DNA of 25,316 nt, taken from positions 1 through 25,316 of IMG/VR virus record IMGVR_UViG_3300010885_019835; one strand, written 5' to 3'. Within the stretch, counting starts at the first letter, position 1, and each line of letters opens with the position of its first letter. Both the position numbers and the translations under genes were made by a program. Source of the stretch: a virus. The notes under the pieces are model-generated. The model did no database searches. It was not told where the DNA came from and saw nothing but the letters and a program-made list of their open reading frames with translations. Shown piece by piece: positions 22,408 to 25,316 of the stretch.

Positions 22408-22662
22408 TTACATGGTAATTGGAATAGTAGAATTCTGCAACTGCTTAGCTTGCTTTTGGTATTTTTTGTAAGACATGCCAGTTAGAATTTTAAATCTAGT
22501 TTCGAAAACTAACTGAGTAAACTTTGCTGGTGAAATCGAATCTTCTTCTACCTGCAAAATACAGGCATAATCTAATTGGTGAGCTTTAAGAAAAAGACCT
22601 TCCTGGGTTAACTTGTTAACCTCTGAATCTAAGTGTTGTTTTTTAATTTCTGTATTTGTCAT
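22408..22662 (-). CDS. Small helical protein, unknown
   Basis: I do not recognise this 84-residue, mostly helical protein (TNTEIKKQHLDSEVNKLTQEG, AHQLDYACILQVEEDS, FTQLVFETRFKILTGMSYKKYQKQAKQLQ). It begins 16 bases after the HNH-like gene, in a TATATTTAAGTATATG context, and is followed by the hairpin region at 22266-22319. Confidence 0.5.
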   Translation of the reverse strand: MTNTEIKKQHLDSEVNKLTQEGLFLKAHQLDYACILQVEEDSISPAKFTQLVFETRFKILTGMSYKKYQKQAKQLQNSTIPITM

Positions 22663-22678
22663 ATACTTAAATATACGG

Positions 22679-23377
22679 TCATGGACGTGTTAATTTGCGG
22701 TCCCGAATAATATTTTTTACTCTGGAGGTAGATTTCCAGCCGAACCTGTCGATGATGGCGTAGAAGGTTAGCCCCATGTGGAAAAGCTTTTCCACTTCGT
22801 CTGCTTCTTCTTCTGTGGTCCTAGGTTTAGATGTACCCAACGACGAAACTCTGTCGGTCTTAGGTCTAGGGGGCACATACTTTGCACGTGCACCTTTGAG
22901 CCATTGCGGTAATAGAAGCAGATCATAGAGTTGCTCACGTTCGACCCCTACTGCTTCCGTCCGCTTTTCCAACTTCAGCAGGTGTTCTACCGATGCTTCG
23001 ATAAATCTAGCCTTGGTTCTGAGATAGGGCTGTCTGTCTTTGGCAGATACAGGTCCAGACAGCACCATGTTTTCGAACCTTGTATCTAAGGGGTTTCCGT
23101 TGACGAAGAAGAAGTGTGGAGTAAAAACCGACTGCCCTGTGTAGCACTCCCAGATAATTCTGGTTTTAGTTCCCAACGACCTTCTGGTTATCTGTGTTCT
23201 AACCATCGAATTGTCCACGTTGTCGTAGATGCCGTAGACGTCGTTGTCGCAGTAGATAACCCCAAGTTGGTTTACCTTAATGTCGTGCTCCGGGTGCTGG
23301 TAGAATATTTCCTCTTCATGATCTTCCAGCATGGGAAACATGGCTTCGAACCAGTGCCTAGATGGGTGGACGATCAT
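22679..23377 (-). CDS. HNH-homing-endonuclease-like protein without the catalytic His
   Basis: I use the ATG at 23377, which overlaps the previous stop (ATGA), not the TTG two codons before it; this gives 232 residues. Residues 33-108 follow the layout of phage HNH homing endonucleases: VNQLGVIYCDN, RIIWECYTG (like the HRLVAEAF segment), FFFVNGNPLDTRFENM in place of the usual xxHINGNxxDNRxENL. Where the catalytic His is expected there is Phe91. A charged linker follows, then a C-terminal helix-turn-helix (EEADEVEKLFHMGLTFYAII...STSRVKNIIRDRKL, about 190-230). It seems to be a DNA-binding relic or a repurposed protein. By eye the DNA is richer in G+C than its neighbours, in line with acquisition. 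Confidence 0.55.
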   Translation of the reverse strand: MIVHPSRHWFEAMFPMLEDHEEEIFYQHPEHDIKVNQLGVIYCDNDVYGIYDNVDNSMVRTQITRRSLGTKTRIIWECYTGQSVFTPHFFFVNGNPLDTRFENMVLSGPVSAKDRQPYLRTKARFIEASVEHLLKLEKRTEAVGVEREQLYDLLLLPQWLKGARAKYVPPRPKTDRVSSLGTSKPRTTEEEADEVEKLFHMGLTFYAIIDRFGWKSTSRVKNIIRDRKLTRP

Positions 23378-23559
23378 GCCCAAGAAAGGTTGTTGATTAT
23401 GCGGTGTGCGTGTGTTTTACAAATACCAAACATGGCGGCTAGGGTTCTCTCGCTTAACCCCTGTTCTTCCCGCAGTGCTTTTATTTCGTCTACTTGCTCT
23501 TGATTTAATTTAGCATTCCCGTTCTTCTCTTTTGCGAAATCACATTTAATTTTTTTCAT
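23374..23559 (-). CDS. Small helix-turn-helix protein
   Basis: This 61-residue protein is nearly all one helix-turn-helix unit: NGNAKLNQEQVDEIKALREE (14-33), GLSERTLAAMFGICKTHAHRII (35-56). The NxxAKLxxxQVxEIxxLxxxG pattern followed by a resolvase-like HTH is typical of DNA-binding parts attached to HNH endonucleases, here as a separate gene that overlaps the HNH-like gene by four bases. Probably the two act together or derive from one split protein. A possible TATAAT box lies about 10 bases before the ATG. Confidence 0.6.
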   Translation of the reverse strand: MKKIKCDFAKEKNGNAKLNQEQVDEIKALREEQGLSERTLAAMFGICKTHAHRIINNLSWA

Positions 23560-23599
23560 ACTGTATATATTATAGCGGCTGATGGACCATAAATTTCAC

Positions 23600-23630
23600 A
23601 AAAAACCCCCTAGGATATGAAACTAGAGGG
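23600..23630 (-). terminator. Intrinsic terminator after portal-connector-membrane protein operon
   Basis: The minus strand has CCCTCTAG (23630-23623), an eight-base loop region, then CTAGGGGG (to 23606) and six T. Eight pairs include one G-U possible only on this strand. It ends the transcript that comes from the portal gene and separates it from the HTH gene at 23559. Confidence 0.75.
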
Positions 23631-23643
23631 CAATTTGTTATGG

Positions 23644-23696
23644 GTCCGTCCTAGATAAAAAATAGATGACAAGTAACAATAAATAAACGGACGGAC
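23644..23696. repeat. Inverted repeat GTCCGTCC / GGACGGAC
   Basis: A perfect 8-base inverted repeat has arms at 23644-23651 and 23689-23696 with an A/T-rich 37-base spacer. It lies in the 140-base gap between the membrane-protein gene stop and the terminator. Further GGACGG-like words occur inside the adjoining gene end (23707-23713 and near 23776). It could be a binding site for the HTH protein encoded next to it; this is untested. Confidence 0.4.
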
Positions 23697-23699
23697 AAT

Positions 23700-23909
23700 T
23701 TATATACCGTCCTGGTTGCCTTTTGTTTCTTTGTACTTTTTAATTTCGTTGATAACCTTAAACCAAGTCCAGATGACGGACGGGATGGCAACTAAAATTT
23801 TAATCAGCAGATCCCACTGCATGGTGGTTAGCCCAATAAGCACCCCAGTATTAACGTAAGGGGTTGGATCATTTGCTAGGCCCTTTAGTATTTGGAGCGT
23901 ATCTTTCAT
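23700..23909 (-). CDS. Small one-segment membrane protein (possible holin-like)
   Basis: This 69-residue protein has an N-terminal polar part, one clear hydrophobic stretch (WDLLIKILVAIPSVIWTWF, about 32-50, with a weaker hydrophobic run before it) and a short basic C-terminus (NEIKKYKETKGNQDGI). Size and layout fit small holin-like or other phage inner-membrane proteins, but no endolysin gene lies in the window to back a lysis role. Its start is inside the preceding 41-codon ORF (41 shared bases, other frame). It is the last gene before an intrinsic terminator. Confidence 0.55.
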   Translation of the reverse strand: MKDTLQILKGLANDPTPYVNTGVLIGLTTMQWDLLIKILVAIPSVIWTWFKVINEIKKYKETKGNQDGI

Positions 23910-23994
23910 TTAAATAAACCTTTAGCTTTTGTTCGTTCAGCAGAGAAGTCTTGTAGACCTTCGCCAGCTGGATCTTGTACACTTTCTTTTCCAT
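23869..23994 (-). CDS. 41-residue ORF between connector and membrane protein
   Basis: This short ORF starts with ATG three bases after the connector stop (TAATTCATG) and ends 41 bases inside the membrane-protein gene. The product is basic and partly helical (MEKKVYKIQLAKVYKTSLLN at the start, then NEQKLKVYLNERY). The close spacing fits the operon, and it would fill the only gap between two genes. I do not recognise it. It could also be just leader sequence. Confidence 0.4.
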   Translation of the reverse strand: MEKKVYKIQLAKVYKTSLLNEQKLKVYLNERYAPNTKGPSK

Positions 23995-23997
23995 GAA

Positions 23998-24639
23998 TTA
24001 GCTGTTCCTTGGAGACACAGAATTAGGTCCACATTCCGTGCAGAAGCTGTCTGTGTTGTACCAACCGATGTTGGCAGCATCTCTGTTTCCAACCAGCAAT
24101 TTCTTCTTCCATGCGTAGGGCTGCTTTGGAGTAACCAAACTGTCGTAGTAAGGGTTGCCGCGTTCAGGTAAAATTCCATCCAACACGTTCGGGGAAATAT
24201 AAGCCTGGTAACCCCCTGGATGAAGGGTCATCCATTCTACGCACCTCTTCATGTAGAACTGCGCTGTGTCTCTGCACTGCTCTTGGAGAAACTTAAGTTC
24301 TTCTAAAGACACAGAATCAGAATTTTCAGACGTTGGAGACAGCACTGCTTTGTTGAAAATCTTATACTTCAGAAAGGGTAGCGCAATTTGCAAGGCCCAG
24401 TTACAGAGTGCACCACCGATGTAATTGTCCAGAATAAATTGGTTGGCTGTAGACACCGTGTTGGTGCGAACCTGCTCTTTCAACTGAAAGTAGAACGTAG
24501 CGCCGATATAATTCTGTAAATACAGGTCCTGGGACTGAAGAACGAATGGCGTAAGATCTTTTGGAGAGGTGTTGTTATTAATGGAGGTGAAAGACTTTAA
24601 CTTCTCCTCGGATACGAATAAAACTTCTTGTAGTGACAT
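23998..24639 (-). CDS. Head-tail connector/adaptor protein (DUF6712-like)
   Basis: This 213-residue protein follows the portal gene by four bases. It is helical in its N-terminal 140 residues (SEEKLKSFTSI...PKDLTPFVLQSQDLYLQNYIG...LDNYIGGALCNWALQIALPFLKYKI...LKFLQEQCRDTAQFYMKRCVEWM), the arrangement of gp6-like adaptor proteins and of DUF6712, a family I associate with phages of Bacteroidota. Such rings bind below the portal and join head to tail. The C-terminal 60 residues are extended, with many Pro, Tyr and Gly. The family name is from memory of the pattern. Confidence 0.65.
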   Translation of the reverse strand: MSLQEVLFVSEEKLKSFTSINNNTSPKDLTPFVLQSQDLYLQNYIGATFYFQLKEQVRTNTVSTANQFILDNYIGGALCNWALQIALPFLKYKIFNKAVLSPTSENSDSVSLEELKFLQEQCRDTAQFYMKRCVEWMTLHPGGYQAYISPNVLDGILPERGNPYYDSLVTPKQPYAWKKKLLVGNRDAANIGWYNTDSFCTECGPNSVSPRNS

Positions 24640-24643
24640 GGTG

Positions 24644-25316
24644 TTATAGTTGTGCGTCTACGGTTGCTTGGCCGATTTCTTTGTTGTCTTCGTCGAATAG
24701 GTTCAACGGTTTAATGTACAGGTCTGTGTCGTACCCGTATAGGTGCATCAGACGATCGAACACCTTCAACAGCACCTTTTGGATCGGCTTAATTACTGTT
24801 GCGTTAAAGTGGTTCGATGCAACTAGAATCTCATCTTTGTTATTAGACAGGGATGAACCTCCTGTGTCCTTGATACCAAGTAGGAGGGGTGACGTAATTC
24901 TGTGTCCCGTTAGAATTCTAGAGGTAATCCTATTTTCCAGAGTTAAGTAGTAGTCGTCGTTGGCCGAGTCAATAGGAGTAATCTGAGTTGCATTGTCTGC
25001 AGAGTCCGAAAACGAGAGGAAAAACTTGCCCACGTTCTCCACGCCGGAAAAGGAACTAGCCAGCTCTTGGTAGATATCCTGCCTCTCTTCTGGGGAAGGT
25101 ATTCCGTTGTTCATGGAAATAAACAAGGATGGAGATAACCCGTTTTGGAGGTTAAAATAGTGAAACGAAGCCACCGAGATATCGAGAGAGATATCTGTCA
25201 TCGACCCAGAATAAGAAGGAACAGGATAGAAGATGTTCGACGGTGAGTGGTCGAAAAAGTATAGCAGCTGGTTTGGATACAGGTCCGCTTGTGCTGGTGA
25301 AAAGGATTTAAACGCC
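24644..25316 (-). CDS. Portal protein, C-terminal part (start outside window)
   Basis: The frame is open to the window edge, with 38 codons above the first in-window Met (25201), so about 223 residues of the C-terminal part are seen. The order IFYPVPSYSG, VASFHYFNLQNGLSPSLFI, SPEERQDIYQELASSFSG, GKFFLSF, NRITSRILTGHRITSPLLLG, SSLSNNKDEILVASNHFNAT, VIKPIQKVLLKVFDRLM is the wing, stem and clip-like helix order of HK97-type phage portals. It forms the dodecameric ring at the capsid vertex through which DNA passes. The gene for its connector follows at once. It lies some 20 kb upstream of the capsid gene, unlike most siphophages. Confidence 0.85.
   Translation of the reverse strand, partial: AFKSFSPAQADLYPNQLLYFFDHSPSNIFYPVPSYSGSMTDISLDISVASFHYFNLQNGLSPSLFISMNNGIPSPEERQDIYQELASSFSGVENVGKFFLSFSDSADNATQITPIDSANDDYYLTLENRITSRILTGHRITSPLLLGIKDTGGSSLSNNKDEILVASNHFNATVIKPIQKVLLKVFDRLMHLYGYDTDLYIKPLNLFDEDNKEIGQATVDAQL

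Noticed and set aside
23937-24179. 80-codon minus-strand ORF inside the connector gene
   Set aside because: It is out of frame with the connector, has no leader, and its product has no recognisable features.
1-25316. CRISPR array, insertion sequence, integrase, tRNA, diversity-generating retroelement
   Set aside because: I looked for spaced direct repeats, transposase or integrase motifs, reverse transcriptase YxDD and tRNA-like folds and found none.

Overview
The window is a gene-dense stretch of a tailed double-stranded DNA phage (Caudoviricetes). Every gene I can support lies on the minus strand, so transcription runs from high to low coordinates. The proteins (portal, DUF6712-like connector, PBSX-like large terminase, XkdF-like protease fusion, 656- and 962-residue tail proteins) are of types I associate with phages of Bacteroidota. 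In line with that host, most starts lack a GGAGG-type ribosome site and instead follow A/T-rich leaders or overlap the previous stop as ATGA or TAATG. A tape-measure gene, a gp10-like protein, a lambda-G/T-like chaperone pair and a candidate tail tube protein, with no sheath seen, suggest a siphovirus. No tRNA, rRNA, CRISPR array, integrase or insertion sequence was seen. No gap without a gene exceeds about 140 bases.

Layout in transcription order: 25316-23700 holds the end of the portal gene, a connector, a 41-codon ORF and a one-segment membrane protein, closed by an intrinsic terminator at 23600-23630. 23559-22408 holds a small HTH protein, an HNH-like protein that has lost its histidine, and an unknown. 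22319-19739 holds a strong hairpin, an unknown, a winged-helix protein, a DnaB-type helicase and small unknowns. 19506-17861 holds a second winged-helix protein, a sigma-like factor and a cluster of tiny genes that includes two genes sharing 242 bases in different frames. 17823-14266 holds the small and large terminase, two neck or tail-completion genes and the chaperone gene with a probable programmed -1 frameshift. 14269-7033 holds two large tail or baseplate proteins and the tape measure. 7011-3384 holds a 662-residue protease fusion, a scaffold-like protein and the major capsid protein, followed by a terminator. 3283-1 holds the candidate tail tube protein, a virion protein of unknown role and a long fibre or adhesin gene that leaves the window.

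The genes cover capsid assembly (scaffold, protease, capsid, portal), packaging (terminases), tail building (chaperones, tape measure, tube, baseplate), host attachment (fibre), and a partial replication and regulation block. The head genes are dispersed: the portal and connector lie upstream of the replication block, while protease, scaffold and capsid follow the tape measure.

The most interesting points are the -1 frameshift at a run of nine T that leads exactly into the next start codon, the overprinted membrane protein, the HAD-like domain inside the maturation protease polypeptide, the fibre combining collagen-like, carbohydrate-binding-like and YadA-head-like parts, and Gly-Ala-Thr-Gly tetrads scattered through at least five virion proteins. 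All functional calls come from reading motifs; no database search was run.
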